Below the pieces are notes generated by a model. The model did no database searches. It was given only the letters and a program-made list of their open reading frames with translations, and had not been told where the DNA came from. From NCBI RefSeq assembly GCF_000016065.1, contig NC_009092.1:2294001-2358000 (forward strand): 64,000 bases of DNA. The letters run 5' to 3'. Source of the DNA: Shewanella loihica PV-4 (GTDB taxonomy: Bacteria > Pseudomonadota > Gammaproteobacteria > Enterobacterales > Shewanellaceae). This document shows, in pieces, positions 7,556 through 17,531 of the stretch. Made by a program: the position numbers and the translations under genes. Positions within the stretch are counted from its first letter, which is position 1, and every line of letters begins with the position of its first letter.

Positions 7556-9979
7556 ATGGATGCGTTAAACTGCTTTCATTGCGGCGAGCCGGTAACCACC
7601 GGCCGCCAATTCGAGACCCTTATCGACAATGTCCCTCAGCCCATGTGTTGCCCCGGATGCCAGGCGGTATCTGCCGCCATCATAGAGGCGGGACTGACCA
7701 ACTATTATAAGTATCGCACCGAGCCCGGCAGCAAGCAGACGGCGCTGGTGCCCGAAGCCCTTAACGCCTTTTCCGCCTTCGATCTTAAAGAGGTGCAGCA
7801 GGACTTTGTGCATCAAGACGTGCATAAAGACAAACAGAGTGCCAGCACCTCTCTAACCATAGATGGCATTACCTGCGCGGCCTGCGCCTGGTTGATCGAA
7901 CATAAGCTTCAGCATCTCGACGGCATCAACAAGATAGCAGTCAACACCACCACAGAGCGGGCTCAGGTCAGCTGGAATCCGGAAAAACTCAAACTGTCAG
8001 AGATCCTGGCACAGATCAGCCGTATCGGCTATCAAGCCGCTCCCTATCAGGTGGATGACGAAGAGATACAGAGCAAGAAGAACAGTCGTAAGTTCCTGCT
8101 CAGACTCGGCCTGGCAGGCTTTGCGACCATGCAGGTGATGATGTTTGCCCTGGCGCTCTACTCTGATTACTTTACCGATCTCGACGTGGAGTTCAGGGAC
8201 TATTTTCGCTGGGTCAGCATGATCTTCGCCGCGCCCGTGGTCTTCTATTCGGCGCAGCCCTTCTATTTTAGCGCCGTGCGCGCCATGTTATCCGGCCGGC
8301 TCAACATGGACGTGTCTGTGTCCATCGCCATCTGCGGCGCCTATATCGCCAGCTGTATCGCTACGGTATCTGGCCAGGGCGAAGTCTATTTCGAATCCGT
8401 CAGCATGTTTACCTTCTTCCTGCTGCTGGGACGCTATTTCGAGCAAAATGCGCGGCAGAAGGCCTCGATTAGCTCCAATAACCTGCACAAATTGATCCCG
8501 CTCACCGCCAACTTGCTCGATAAAGATGGCATCCAGACCGAAGTCCCCGCTAAGCGTCTCAAGGTTGGTGACCTCATTATGGTTAAGCCCGGTGAGGTGA
8601 TCGCCGCCGATGGCGATATCATCGAGGGGATGAGCAGCGTCAATGAGGCCATGCTTACTGGCGAGCAGATGCCGGTGACCAAGAATATCACCAGCCAGGT
8701 GTATGCGGGCACCATCAACGTGGATCACCCGATAAAGGTGCAAGTCACCGCGACCGGGCAAGACCAATTGGTCGCCGAAATCATTCGCCTGCAAGAGGCG
8801 GCATCGAACAACAAGCCAAAGGTGGCGCTCTACGTCGATACTATCTCCAACTATTTCACCTGGACCATCTTAGTGGTTGCCGCCCTCACCTATCTGGTAT
8901 GGAAGCACTATTGGCCGGATGATGCCTTTTGGGTCACGCTTTCCGTCTTGGTCGCTACCTGCCCCTGCGCGCTGGCATTGGCGACACCGACTGCGGTGAC
9001 CTGCGCTACCGGCCTCTTTACCAGGCTTGGGGTGGTTGCTCGCCGCTCGGGTGTGTTTGAGAAACTACCCAAAGTCGATCAGGTGGTGTTTGATAAGACG
9101 GGCACTCTCACCTGCGGCAGCCTCACTCTGCGCGAGACTAAGAAATTTACTCAGCGTTTTAACCAAGATGCCTCTCTCGATGTGCTGGCCATCGCCGCCG
9201 CCATGGAGTCGCATTCGATTCATCCCATCGCTAAAGCGTTTGCGCCTTACTACCAGACTGGCTATCGCTTGGATGAGAGTCAGTATGTAGCAGGTGCGGG
9301 CGTGCAGGCTAAGGTCAATGGCACCCGCTATTTCCTCGGCAGCGCGGATTTTATTCGCCAAAACACAAGTCTTACCGCTATCGACGGCCAATGCAGCGTC
9401 TATCTTGCCGATAACGACGCGCTACTCGCCGGCTTTACCTTGAGCGATACGGTGCGAGAAGATGCTAAGGCAACTCTGGTAACCCTCAAGGAGATGGGCT
9501 TTGCTACCTGTATCGCCAGTGGTGACACCAGTGAACACGTAGAGCAAGTTGCCAAAGAAGTGGGCATAGAAAACTTGCACAAAGGTCTCAAGCCCCAAGA
9601 TAAACTTAAACTTATCAATCAGCTAAAAGATGAGGGCAAGCAGGTTGTCATGTTCGGCGATGGTGTAAACGATGCGCCAGTTCTGGCAGGTGCCAATCTG
9701 TCGGTGGCCATGGGCAGCGGCGCGGACATCGCCAAAAACAGCGCCGATCTTATCCTGCTCGGCGATCAGCTATCCCGCTTTCCTCAGGCGGTTCGCATCG
9801 CCAAGATGACCGAGCAGATCATCAGACAAAACCTGATCTGGGCGCTTGGCTATAACCTGCTTATCATTCCTTTGGCGGTAACTGGACACGTGTTACCCTA
9901 CATTGCTGCCATAGGTATGTCGGCCAGCTCATTAATTGTTGTCGCCAATAGCCTCAGACTACTAAAGGTTCGTTTATGA
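7556..9979 (+). CDS. ccoI: P-type copper ATPase for cbb3 oxidase assembly
   Basis: 807 residues. The N-terminus has a cysteine-rich segment (CFHCGEPV and CCPGCQAV) and an HMA domain with TCAACAW (C107, C110). Eight membrane segments are expected. The ion path motif CPC is at 469-471, the phosphorylation motif DKTGTLT starts at D513, and GDGVNDAPVL forms the hinge. This is the CopA2/FixI subgroup, which exports Cu(I) to supply the CuB site rather than for resistance. The gene lies between ccoH and ccoS and overlaps ccoS by 4 bp (ATGA), indicating coupling. The ribosome binding site before ATG 7556 is weak. Confidence 0.96.
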   Translation: MDALNCFHCGEPVTTGRQFETLIDNVPQPMCCPGCQAVSAAIIEAGLTNYYKYRTEPGSKQTALVPEALNAFSAFDLKEVQQDFVHQDVHKDKQSASTSLTIDGITCAACAWLIEHKLQHLDGINKIAVNTTTERAQVSWNPEKLKLSEILAQISRIGYQAAPYQVDDEEIQSKKNSRKFLLRLGLAGFATMQVMMFALALYSDYFTDLDVEFRDYFRWVSMIFAAPVVFYSAQPFYFSAVRAMLSGRLNMDVSVSIAICGAYIASCIATVSGQGEVYFESVSMFTFFLLLGRYFEQNARQKASISSNNLHKLIPLTANLLDKDGIQTEVPAKRLKVGDLIMVKPGEVIAADGDIIEGMSSVNEAMLTGEQMPVTKNITSQVYAGTINVDHPIKVQVTATGQDQLVAEIIRLQEAASNNKPKVALYVDTISNYFTWTILVVAALTYLVWKHYWPDDAFWVTLSVLVATCPCALALATPTAVTCATGLFTRLGVVARRSGVFEKLPKVDQVVFDKTGTLTCGSLTLRETKKFTQRFNQDASLDVLAIAAAMESHSIHPIAKAFAPYYQTGYRLDESQYVAGAGVQAKVNGTRYFLGSADFIRQNTSLTAIDGQCSVYLADNDALLAGFTLSDTVREDAKATLVTLKEMGFATCIASGDTSEHVEQVAKEVGIENLHKGLKPQDKLKLINQLKDEGKQVVMFGDGVNDAPVLAGANLSVAMGSGADIAKNSADLILLGDQLSRFPQAVRIAKMTEQIIRQNLIWALGYNLLIIPLAVTGHVLPYIAAIGMSASSLIVVANSLRLLKVRL

Positions 9980-10161
9980 GTATTATCTATGTCTTGATCC
10001 CTATCGCCATGCTGTTCGTGCTCGTTGCCGTAGGCATCTTCTTCTGGGCGGTTAAATCTGAACAATTTGACGATCTCGACAGACAGAGCGTGTCTATCCT
10101 GTTCGATGACGACATCAAACAGAAGCCAAGTGATTCCAGCGATGAGTCGACGCCGCGTTGA
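9976..10161 (+). CDS. ccoS: cbb3 oxidase maturation protein CcoS
   Basis: 61 residues. A single N-terminal membrane helix (IIYVLIPIAMLFVLVAVGIF) is followed by FWAVKSEQFDDLD, the characteristic FixS/CcoS signature in which a tryptophan-containing stretch follows the helix. The family is required for cofactor insertion into the oxidase. The start overlaps the ccoI stop, and the end overlaps the next gene's TTG start as TTGA. Confidence 0.94.
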   Translation: MSIIYVLIPIAMLFVLVAVGIFFWAVKSEQFDDLDRQSVSILFDDDIKQKPSDSSDESTPR

Positions 10162-10850
10162 TCGACTTTAGCATTACCGGCGCCTTCCTCGTCGGCCTGA
10201 TGGGTGCTGGCCATTGCATAGGCATGTGTGGTGGCCTGGTGGGCGCCTTCTCCCAGCAGCTCCCAAGAAAGGCCAGCGATAATATTCTGCTCGGTCAGCT
10301 GCAGTTTATCTTGAGTTATAACCTGGGCCGCATTCTCAGCTATACCCTGGCAGGCGCGCTAGTTGGCGGCTCGGCCAGCCTGCTCAGTACCCTCTTCAGT
10401 ATCGATGCTTACCTGATTGGCATGCGTGTATTTGCCGGTGTGATGATGATAGTTACCGGACTCTATATCGCGCAGATCTGGTCTGGGGTGGTGCAGATTG
10501 AGCGCGTAGGGAAATTATTGTGGCGCTTCATCGGTCCTATTGCGAATAAGTGGTTACCGATAACAGATTTAAAACAAGCCTTTACGGCAGGTCTGCTATG
10601 GGGCTGGCTGCCCTGTGGCTTGGTCTATAGCACACTTACCTGGGCGGTCGCGGCAAACTCGGCGCAGCAAGGGGCGATGATCATGGCGGCCTTTGGCCTG
10701 GGCACCCTGCCGGCGCTGGTCAGTGTCGGCATCGCCGCACGCTATTTTGCCCAGCTAGTACAGGCACGAAAAGTAAGGCTTATCAGTGGCTTAATCTTAG
10801 TAAGCTTTGGCATACACACTTTGTATATTGCATTTGCGCAGCTAGGCTAG
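10158..10850 (+). CDS. Sulfite exporter TauE/SafE-like (DsbD_2-type) membrane protein
   Basis: 230 residues with about six membrane segments. GAGHCIGMCGGLVGAF near the N-terminus and GLLWGWLPCGLVYSTL in the second half are the paired Cys/Pro motifs of the DsbD_2/TauE-SafE-like family. That family often follows ccoS and is suspected to act in copper or heme handling for cbb3 oxidase. The predicted start is TTG at 10158, overlapping the ccoS stop by 4 bp; no other start precedes the conserved block. Coupling to ccoHIS supports an oxidase-maturation role. The exact substrate is not known from sequence. Confidence 0.85.
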   Translation: MIDFSITGAFLVGLMGAGHCIGMCGGLVGAFSQQLPRKASDNILLGQLQFILSYNLGRILSYTLAGALVGGSASLLSTLFSIDAYLIGMRVFAGVMMIVTGLYIAQIWSGVVQIERVGKLLWRFIGPIANKWLPITDLKQAFTAGLLWGWLPCGLVYSTLTWAVAANSAQQGAMIMAAFGLGTLPALVSVGIAARYFAQLVQARKVRLISGLILVSFGIHTLYIAFAQLG

Positions 10851-10905
10851 CTGTGACTATTAAATTAGTTTAACATAAGCCTAATTGTGAAATTCGAGAG
10901 AGATT

Positions 10906-11655
10906 ATGACAGATAATATTAAAAGTCGTCGTTCGGCTGTACCCGGATGCGCCATTCATTGTCATGACTGCAGCATGGGTACTTTGTGTATCCCTTTCAC
11001 GTTGAATAACAATGAGCTAGATCAGCTTGATGACATTATTGAACGTAAGAAACCGATACAAAAAGGCGAGCAAATATTTAAGTCTGGCGACTCGTTAAAA
11101 TCTCTCTATGCGATTCGCTCGGGTACCATCAAGAGCTACACCATTACCGAACAGGGTGATGAGCAGATCACTGGCTTTCACCTAGCCGGTGACGTGATAG
11201 GTTTCGATGGCATTCACTCTCAGATCCACCAGAGTTTTGCCCAGGCACTAGAGACCTCTATGGTATGTGAAATTCCTTTCGATACCTTAGACGAACTCTC
11301 AGGCACCATGCCTAAGCTCAGACAGCAGATCATGCGTCTGATGAGCAACGAGATCCAAAGCGATCAAGAGATGATCTTGCTACTTAGTAAGAAGAACGCC
11401 GAGGAGCGTCTAGCGGCATTTATCAGTAATCTAGCTAGCCGGTTCGGCAGCCGCGGTTTCTCGCCCAAAGAGTTCCGTCTCACCATGACACGTGGTGATA
11501 TTGGTAATTACCTTGGTTTGACCGTTGAAACCATCAGCCGTCTCCTGGGACGCTTCCAAAAAGCAGAATTGATCGAGGTAAAAGGAAAGTACATTACCAT
11601 CGTCGATTTTGACTCGCTCAACAAGTTAGCCGGTAACAACAAGATAGGCCGCTAA
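10906..11655 (+). CDS. etrA: Oxygen-sensing transcription regulator EtrA (FNR family)
   Basis: 249 residues, the length of E. coli FNR. The [4Fe-4S] ligands are present as C19, C22 and C28 in [14 protein letters not shown], with the fourth in MVCEIPF near residue 121. The middle is a cyclic-nucleotide-binding-like beta barrel, and the C-terminus carries the helix-turn-helix recognition segment [14 protein letters not shown]. This recognition helix is of the FNR type that reads TTGAT-N4-ATCAA, the sequence found before ccoN. It sits downstream of the oxidase assembly genes, as is usual in Shewanella. The start has GAGAGAG upstream. Confidence 0.97.
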   Translation: MTDNIKSRRSAVPGCAIHCHDCSMGTLCIPFTLNNNELDQLDDIIERKKPIQKGEQIFKSGDSLKSLYAIRSGTIKSYTITEQGDEQITGFHLAGDVIGFDGIHSQIHQSFAQALETSMVCEIPFDTLDELSGTMPKLRQQIMRLMSNEIQSDQEMILLLSKKNAEERLAAFISNLASRFGSRGFSPKEFRLTMTRGDIGNYLGLTVETISRLLGRFQKAELIEVKGKYITIVDFDSLNKLAGNNKIGR

Positions 11656-11669
11656 TTAGCCGATTTTCT

Positions 11670-11703
11670 GGGCAAATTTGATCTAAAACAAGGCAATTTG
11701 CCC
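11670..11703. promoter_or_regulatory. Inverted repeat enclosing an FNR-like box, upstream of uspE
   Basis: A perfect 9-bp inverted repeat GGGCAAATT / AATTTGCCC flanks a 16-base interval. Overlapping that interval is TTGAT-CTAA-AACAA (11678-11691), one mismatch from an FNR half-site pair. No T run follows, so it is unlikely to be a terminator for etrA. It may be an operator or attenuating hairpin for uspE, whose ATG is 47 bp further on. Confidence 0.45.
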
Positions 11704-11749
11704 TATATCGCTCATTATTTAAGTACCACCTCAGATAAAGGAAGAATCT

Positions 11750-12682
11750 ATGAAGGACTATCATAAGATCCTTGTTGTAGTGGATCCAACAAGCGACAAG
11801 CAATCTGCCCTCGCCAGAGCCGTCGAACTAGCCTCTAAAAACCAAGCGTCAATCACCGTTTTTCTCTCTATTTTCGATTTTTCCTACGAGATGACCTCTA
11901 TCCTGTCGGGTCATGAACGAGAAGCCATGCGCCAAGGCGTGATTGCCCAGCGCAGAGCCTGGCTGGACGATATCCTCGGCGGTTACAAAGATAGCGGCGT
12001 TGCCATCGACAGCGAAGTGATTTGGCACAATCGTCCCTTCGAGAGCATTATCTTACACGCCATCGAAGGTAGCTATGATCTGATCGTTAAAGGCACACAC
12101 GAACACGATAAGCTTAAGTCGGTGATCTTTACCCCTACCGACTGGCACCTGATGCGTAAGGCGCCGGTGCCTGTGCTCTTGGTGAAAGAACATGACTGGC
12201 CGGTGGCCGGTAAGATCCTGTGCGCCATCAACGTGGCCTCGGAAGATGACGATCATCAAACCCTTAACGGTAAGATCATCGAGCATGCCCTGGATCTGGC
12301 CAAGAAATTCGATGCTCAGGTACATCTGGTGAATGGTTATCCTGGTACCCCAGTTAACCTGGCTATTGAGTTGCCTGACTTTGACGCGCACACCTATAGC
12401 GAAACCATTCGCATGCAGCATGAGCAGCGTGTCTGTTACCTTGCCAGCAACTATGGTATCTCCAGTGACTTTTGCCACATCAAGGAAGGTCTGCCGGAGG
12501 ATGTGATCCCTGAGCTTGCCGAGCAACTGGATGCCGAGCTGGTGATCTTAGGTACCGTGGGTCGAACCGGCTTCTCGGCGGCGCTTATCGGTAACACCGC
12601 CGAGCATGTGATCGATAGCATCAACTGCGACCTGTTGGCGATTAAGCCCGACGGCTATAAGTCACCGTTAGAAGAGGAATGA
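11750..12682 (+). CDS. uspE: Universal stress protein UspE (tandem Usp domains)
   Basis: 310 residues made of two Usp domains (about 1-150 and 160-305). The first begins KILVVVDPTSDKQSALARAVELA. The second ends with the ATP-binding-type loop GTVGRTGFSAALIGNTAEHV. This double-domain form, located next to fnr/etrA, matches E. coli UspE, a cytoplasmic stress and motility-related protein. The ribosome binding site AAGGAAG precedes ATG 11750. The hairpin with an FNR-like core upstream suggests oxygen-dependent expression. Confidence 0.93.
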   Translation: MKDYHKILVVVDPTSDKQSALARAVELASKNQASITVFLSIFDFSYEMTSILSGHEREAMRQGVIAQRRAWLDDILGGYKDSGVAIDSEVIWHNRPFESIILHAIEGSYDLIVKGTHEHDKLKSVIFTPTDWHLMRKAPVPVLLVKEHDWPVAGKILCAINVASEDDDHQTLNGKIIEHALDLAKKFDAQVHLVNGYPGTPVNLAIELPDFDAHTYSETIRMQHEQRVCYLASNYGISSDFCHIKEGLPEDVIPELAEQLDAELVILGTVGRTGFSAALIGNTAEHVIDSINCDLLAIKPDGYKSPLEEE

Positions 12683-12766
12683 TCGCCTTAGGCCATCTTC
12701 TTTAGCCCCATTTTTTAAGCTATACTACGCGCCCAGAATTTTACGATACTAGGCGCGTTTTTTATT

Positions 12767-13720
12767 ATGTCTGAAGAAACCCTCTCAAAGAAACAGATAA
12801 CTCGGCTAAACAAGCTACAAAAGCGCCTTAGGCGCGAAGTCGGTAGTGCCATCGCCGATTACAACATGATTGAAGAGGGCGACACCGTCATGTGCTGTCT
12901 TTCCGGCGGCAAAGACAGTTATGCCATGCTCGATATCCTGGTCAATCTGCTGCAGAGAGCGCCGGTTAACTTTAATCTGGTAGCCGTTAACCTGGATCAG
13001 AAGCAGCCAGGTTTCCCAGAAGATATTCTGCCGGCTTACTTAGATAGCCTAAAGGTGCCTTACCATATCCTCGAGAAGGACACCTACTCTATCGTTAAAG
13101 ATAAGATCCCAGAAGGCAAGACCACCTGCTCGCTCTGCAGTCGTCTGCGCCGCGGCACCTTATACGGTTTTGCCCAGAAGATTGGCGCTACTAAGATCGC
13201 CCTGGGTCATCACAGAGACGACATCATAGAAACCATGTTCCTCAACATGTTCTACGCCGGCAAGCTCAAGGCGATGCCACCTAAGCTGCTGTCTGATGAT
13301 GGCGCCAACGTAGTGATCCGTCCCCTCGCTTACAGTCGAGAAAAAGATATCGCCGAATATGCAGAATTAAAGGCGTTTCCTATCATCCCTTGTAACCTAT
13401 GTGGCTCACAGGAAAACCTTAAGCGTGCGGCGGTAAAAGAGATGCTCAAGAGCTGGGATAAGCAGTTCCCCGGCCGTATCGAAACTATCTTCACCGCGAT
13501 GCAAAATACCAGCCCGTCACAGGGCGTCGACCGAGACCAGTTTGATTTCGTCTCTTTGAAGCAAGATCCCGATGCACCGATGAAAGGTGATGTTGCTGAG
13601 TCGGACCTGCCGGCATTCGATTTCTTAGACCTTGCCAACAGCGGTCATATCGATCTCGATGCAGCCAAGCGCAGCAGTGACCTGCTCAAAATTGATGTGG
13701 TGAGCACCTATACGCCGTAG
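12767..13720 (+). CDS. ttcA: tRNA 2-thiocytidine(32) biosynthesis protein TtcA
   Basis: 317 residues of the PP-loop ATPase superfamily. SGGKDS at 46-51 binds ATP. The paired cysteine motifs [10 protein letters not shown] and [12 protein letters not shown] are the TtcA signatures and include the Fe-S cluster ligands. The enzyme adenylates and thiolates cytidine 32 of certain tRNAs. The gene lies after uspE, in the same etrA-uspE-ttcA order as in related genomes, and ends before a clear terminator. There is a C-terminal extension of about 50 residues after VSLKQD, as in other TtcA proteins. Confidence 0.96.
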   Translation: MSEETLSKKQITRLNKLQKRLRREVGSAIADYNMIEEGDTVMCCLSGGKDSYAMLDILVNLLQRAPVNFNLVAVNLDQKQPGFPEDILPAYLDSLKVPYHILEKDTYSIVKDKIPEGKTTCSLCSRLRRGTLYGFAQKIGATKIALGHHRDDIIETMFLNMFYAGKLKAMPPKLLSDDGANVVIRPLAYSREKDIAEYAELKAFPIIPCNLCGSQENLKRAAVKEMLKSWDKQFPGRIETIFTAMQNTSPSQGVDRDQFDFVSLKQDPDAPMKGDVAESDLPAFDFLDLANSGHIDLDAAKRSSDLLKIDVVSTYTP

Positions 13721-13737
13721 GCGCTTATCTCAGATAT

Positions 13738-13766
13738 AAAAACGCCCTCAGTTGAGGGCATTTTTA
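13738..13766 (+). terminator. Rho-independent terminator after ttcA
   Basis: A 7-bp stem GCCCTCA / TGAGGGC with a very short loop, flanked by A5 on the left and T5 on the right. It can work in both directions. Confidence 0.88.
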
Positions 13767-13799
13767 TTATTCAGCTTCGCCATCAATGACGCGCTGACA

Positions 13800-14423
13800 C
13801 TAGGAGCTTTTCACCCAAGGGCTGACCACCTTAGGCGTTTCACTAAAACTTATCTTAGTTAGCGCACTTATTTCATCACTTGCTAAGCGATAGATGCCGT
13901 CAACCTGCTGCGCTTTACCATCGATCGTCACCTGCGCCTTACCCGCAAACTCAAAGCTGACCCCGACAATATCCTCGGCGAAATATTTCATCGGAAAGCC
14001 CTGCATCTGCTTGAGCAACTCATCCATCTGAATTGCCAGCTCGCTAAGTGCTGCCTGGCTATAGTCTCGCGATGGTGATTTGGCGCGGATCTGCATGGCG
14101 ACACCGCAACGGGTGGCATCATTTTTCATCTGCAGATTGATCAGAGCACGCTCGGACTTTAGGGTCTCATCGAATGGAATATAGAGGCGTTGGTCGTTGG
14201 ATATCGTCAACGGATAATAGCGTTTCTCCGTGGTGATTGAGCCACTCTCGATAACACAGCCATTCGCCTTAGGGACAGAAAAGGCGATATCGATAAGCGA
14301 ATAGTTGCCTTTGTTCATCTGCTTCATTCTTTGATAGAAGCCTTGATAGTCGAGAGAGATGGGCGTTGCCTGAACAACACTCGTTGCAAGAAGAAGGCAA
14401 CTACACAGCAGGCCTTTGTTCAT
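13800..14423 (-). CDS. Secreted protein of unknown function (DUF2987-like)
   Basis: 207 residues from ATG 14423, chosen because GGTGGA lies just upstream and the sequence then begins with a proper signal peptide (MNKGLLCSCLLLATSVVQA, cleavage after ATSVVQA). A longer frame up to 14480 would put a poor hydrophobic leader before it. The mature protein is about 188 residues, probably periplasmic, with two cysteines (GCVIES and TRCGVA) that could pair. It resembles what I recall as DUF2987 of Shewanella and relatives, but I am not certain. It overlaps the bax-like gene by 23 bp and probably shares its transcript. Confidence 0.72.
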   Translation of the reverse strand: MNKGLLCSCLLLATSVVQATPISLDYQGFYQRMKQMNKGNYSLIDIAFSVPKANGCVIESGSITTEKRYYPLTISNDQRLYIPFDETLKSERALINLQMKNDATRCGVAMQIRAKSPSRDYSQAALSELAIQMDELLKQMQGFPMKYFAEDIVGVSFEFAGKAQVTIDGKAQQVDGIYRLASDEISALTKISFSETPKVVSPWVKSS

Positions 14424-15288
14424 GATTTTCCACCAAAAATTGATTGTTATGACGTAGCATATCAAGCAGCTCTTCAACATAAGCTTCTTGACGCTCTGAG
14501 TAATTCATTAGGCCGTACACCAACTTCTCGGCGCTAACCGGCTGATTCTGCGCTCTTAGATCGGCGCGAATGGCGCGCAGCAGCGAATAAGCCGCATTTG
14601 AGTTGAGGTTACGCATATAGGAGCCCACGGAGTCTTCGACGCTCTTAAACACGGCCACTTCATGGCTTAGCCCTTCGCTTCGTGATTGCGGCACCAGACC
14701 ACAGCCCTTCTTAAAGCACCATTGGCCGAAGAAGTTCATCCCTTCTCTGGCAAAACGGCTACTGCCCCAACCCGTCTCGTTAGCTGCCTGAATGAGTACT
14801 AAGTCTTCGGGAATCGTATCGACCCGCGTCAGTAGCTCATCAAGAGACTCCAGGGTAGCTGTGCGCATCGAATACTGGTATTTGCTCGCGAGCTGCAAGA
14901 TACGATAGTCTTCGGCCTCGGACAGGGGCTGCTGGTTTGCTAGGTGGGTGCGAGATTGCTCCAGAAACTTGCGCTCATCGCTAATCACCGCATTGTGATG
15001 CCTGATGGCCGGGCGCAGGAAATCGAAGAAGGCCTGCTTTTTCATACCGACATCGCCGATCGCCTGAAAATCTGGGATGGCACTAAACTGACTTCGGTTT
15101 TTCAAAATCGTCCCCGGCGCTTGGTCTGGCTCGGTTTTGCGCTCAATCAAGAATAGCTTTACCGCCAATACCGCCAGCGCAACAATCCCGAGGGATAGTA
15201 TCAACTTGTTGATGTGACCTGTTCTCAAATGCTTCGCTCTTATTATGAGTTCATGGGCGGCATTATATGTCATCTGCGCGATGAACAA
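14401..15288 (-). CDS. bax: Bax-like glucosaminidase-domain protein
   Basis: 295 residues. An N-terminal membrane anchor (HINKLILSLGIVALAVLAVKLFLI) is followed by a periplasmic domain of the glucosaminidase/lysozyme-like superfamily. The motif ANETGWGSSRFAREGMNFFGQWC contains the conserved E-T-G-W-G-x-S and N-x-F-G boxes. E. coli Bax has the same domain. The predicted role is peptidoglycan cleavage or remodelling. The next gene downstream overlaps its 3' end by 23 bp. The start may be a few codons later, since the first ten residues precede the charged anchor-flanking segment. Confidence 0.85.
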   Translation of the reverse strand: MFIAQMTYNAAHELIIRAKHLRTGHINKLILSLGIVALAVLAVKLFLIERKTEPDQAPGTILKNRSQFSAIPDFQAIGDVGMKKQAFFDFLRPAIRHHNAVISDERKFLEQSRTHLANQQPLSEAEDYRILQLASKYQYSMRTATLESLDELLTRVDTIPEDLVLIQAANETGWGSSRFAREGMNFFGQWCFKKGCGLVPQSRSEGLSHEVAVFKSVEDSVGSYMRNLNSNAAYSLLRAIRADLRAQNQPVSAEKLVYGLMNYSERQEAYVEELLDMLRHNNQFLVENHEQRPAV

Positions 15289-15363
15289 AACCGCTATACC
15301 TAGGGGGGGAATTGGTTATAATGACCGGCAGGTAAATGGGGATTCAGGAAGGAAATACCCGAA

Positions 15364-16275
15364 ATGCGCGATTGTGCCATCAATCAATATCAACATGTCG
15401 TCGCCATCGGCGGAGGCCACGGACTGGGCCGAGTCTTATCCTCTCTCTCATTTCTCGGCCCTAAACTGACGGGTATAGTGGCGACCACAGATAACGGTGG
15501 TTCTACCGGACGACTACGCCAGCAGCAAGACTGCATCGCCTGGGGCGATCTGCGTAACTGTCTGTCTCAACTTGCCAGCCGCCCTTCCGTCGGCTCACTG
15601 CTGTTTGAATATCGATTCGGTGGTAATAGTGAACTTGCTAATCACAATCTGGGGAACCTGGTGCTGATGGCGCTAGACGACCTCTGTGTGCGGCCGTTAG
15701 ATGCGGTCAATCTGATCCGCAAGCTGCTCAACATTGAGACCAAGGTGATCCCCATGTCGGAGCAGCCTACCCATCTGGTCGCCATTCAGTCATGTGGTAA
15801 TCGTATCTTCGGCGAAGTCGAGGTAGACCAGAAGTGTGAAGACCCTATCGCCCTATCGCTGGAACCTATGGTGGGCGCCACCCTTGAGGCCTGTGAGGCG
15901 GTTCGTCAAGCCGATCTCATCATCTTAGGCCCTGGAAGCTTTTTGACCAGCATAATGCCGCCACTCCTGCTGCCTAAGCTAGCTGAGGCGCTACATGCCT
16001 CTAAAGCGAAAGTAATTCTGATTGATAACCTCACCCAGGAGCCCTCGGCCGCGGCAAACTTCAGCCTGGAGAAACGCCTTGGCTGGTTTAAACAGGTGAT
16101 GGGCAATAAGGCTGTCGATCATGTCCTTTGTCACGGTGACAGATATCTCACCACAGGCATAGTCACCCATTACCCGCTACGTAGTCGCCATCATCAGGCG
16201 CTCCACGACAGAGCGGCGCTGGCAGACGCTCTGTCTCTCATCGTTGAGCCGCAAGCGCTCGATGCACTGGCATAA
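15364..16275 (+). CDS. yvcK: YvcK/CofD-like protein (gluconeogenesis factor family)
   Basis: 303 residues. The N-terminal Rossmann-type motif HVVAIGGGHGLGRVLSSL is followed by ATTDNGGSTGRLR, both diagnostic of the YvcK/UPF0052 group related to CofD. GPGSFLTSIMPPLL in the second half is the other conserved block. The B. subtilis homologue binds UDP-sugars and affects carbon partitioning and cell shape; the function in gammaproteobacteria is less clear. AGGAAGGAAA upstream supports ATG 15364. Confidence 0.9.
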   Translation: MRDCAINQYQHVVAIGGGHGLGRVLSSLSFLGPKLTGIVATTDNGGSTGRLRQQQDCIAWGDLRNCLSQLASRPSVGSLLFEYRFGGNSELANHNLGNLVLMALDDLCVRPLDAVNLIRKLLNIETKVIPMSEQPTHLVAIQSCGNRIFGEVEVDQKCEDPIALSLEPMVGATLEACEAVRQADLIILGPGSFLTSIMPPLLLPKLAEALHASKAKVILIDNLTQEPSAAANFSLEKRLGWFKQVMGNKAVDHVLCHGDRYLTTGIVTHYPLRSRHHQALHDRAALADALSLIVEPQALDALA

Positions 16276-16305
16276 AAAAACGCCACGTTATTGCTAGCGT
16301 GGCGT
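16274..16305. terminator. Bidirectional terminator between yvcK and the aminotransferase gene
   Basis: Stem ACGCCACG / CGTGGCGT around a 10-base loop. Seven A on the left give a T7 tail for the leftward gene, while the rightward tail is TCTTTGTT. It overlaps the yvcK stop codon. Confidence 0.85.
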
Positions 16306-16337
16306 CTTTGTTAGTCGTGTTTTACCTATTATAAAGC

Positions 16338-17531
16338 TTACAGTACCTGTGCGATAGCGCGGCAGATGGTATCCATGTTAGCACGGGTCATGCCGGCAAC
16401 ACTGATGCGGCCCGAACCTACGATATAGACGCCAAACTCTTCTTTCAGGCGTGCCACCTGATCCTTATTAAGACCAGAGAAGCTAAACATGCCGTTTTGC
16501 GCCGAGATAAAACTGAAATCTTGCTCGACGCCCTGCTCAGATAATGTCTTGACGAACAGTACGCGCATCTCTGCGATACGTTCACGCATCTGTGTCAGCT
16601 CTTCTTCCCATAACTTGCGCAGTTCGGCATCACCGAGAATGGTCGCCACAATCAATGCACCATGTGCCGGTGGATTTGAATAACTGCTGCGAATGGTGCT
16701 CTTGATCTGGCTAAAGGCACGCTTGGCCGTCTCTTCATCTTCGGCGACTAAGGTCACGGCGCCAATACGCTCGTTGTAGAGACCAAAGTTTTTCGAAAAT
16801 GAGTTAGCCACCAAGAGTTCAGGCACCTTGCTGGCGACCAAACGCAAACCCTGAGCGTCTTCTTCAACGCCGGCACCGAAACCTTGATAGGCAAAGTCAA
16901 ACAAGGGGATCAGGCCTTTGTCGACACAAAGCTGGGCAATCACTTCCCACTGACAGATGTTAAGGTCGATACCCGTTGGGTTGTGGCAGCAGCCATGCAG
17001 CAGGAGTAGATCGCCGCTGTTGGCTTGCTCCAGGCTGGTAAGCATGGCATCGAAATCGATGTCGTGACTGGCCGCATCATAATAACCATATTGCTTAACG
17101 GTTAGACCGGCAGACTGGAAAATGTTGTTGTGGTTTGCCCAAGTTAGATTGCTTACCCAAACGGTGCGAGAAGCGGTATTACGCACCACGAACTCGGCTG
17201 CCATTCTCAGCGAACCTGTTCCGCCCGGCGCCTGCGCCGTTACCGCGCGCTTCTCACTCATCACGGCGTGATCAGTGCCAAACAACAAACCTTGTACCGC
17301 TTGGTTATAAGCGATCACACCATCGATACCCAGATAACTCTTGCTGGTTTCAGTTTCCAGCAATTTTTGCTCGGCTAACTTAACTGACTTGAGGATCGGC
17401 GTCTGGCCAGATTCATCTTTATAGATGCCAACACCTAAATTAACCTTATCTGCGCGAGGATCGGCCTTAAAAGCATCGGTAAGACCTAAAATGGGATCTG
17501 CGGGGGCCAGTACAACCTGGTTAAATATCAT
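16338..17531 (-). CDS. tyrB: Aromatic/aspartate aminotransferase (class I, fold type I)
   Basis: 397 residues, the standard length for AspC/TyrB enzymes. [11 protein letters not shown] near the N-terminus and [15 protein letters not shown] (PLP-binding Lys, equivalent to K258) are intact. The C-terminal arginine region SGRISVAGM is also present. It transfers amino groups from aspartate, glutamate or aromatic amino acids to 2-oxoglutarate. AspC and TyrB cannot be separated with certainty by eye, so the symbol is tentative. It is a single gene facing yvcK across a shared terminator, with a 395-bp upstream region. AGGAACACC precedes the ATG. Confidence 0.9.
   Translation of the reverse strand: MIFNQVVLAPADPILGLTDAFKADPRADKVNLGVGIYKDESGQTPILKSVKLAEQKLLETETSKSYLGIDGVIAYNQAVQGLLFGTDHAVMSEKRAVTAQAPGGTGSLRMAAEFVVRNTASRTVWVSNLTWANHNNIFQSAGLTVKQYGYYDAASHDIDFDAMLTSLEQANSGDLLLLHGCCHNPTGIDLNICQWEVIAQLCVDKGLIPLFDFAYQGFGAGVEEDAQGLRLVASKVPELLVANSFSKNFGLYNERIGAVTLVAEDEETAKRAFSQIKSTIRSSYSNPPAHGALIVATILGDAELRKLWEEELTQMRERIAEMRVLFVKTLSEQGVEQDFSFISAQNGMFSFSGLNKDQVARLKEEFGVYIVGSGRISVAGMTRANMDTICRAIAQVL

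Noticed and set aside
8288..8794. 168-codon leftward ORF inside ccoI
   Set aside because: Antisense shadow of a conserved gene with high GC third positions.
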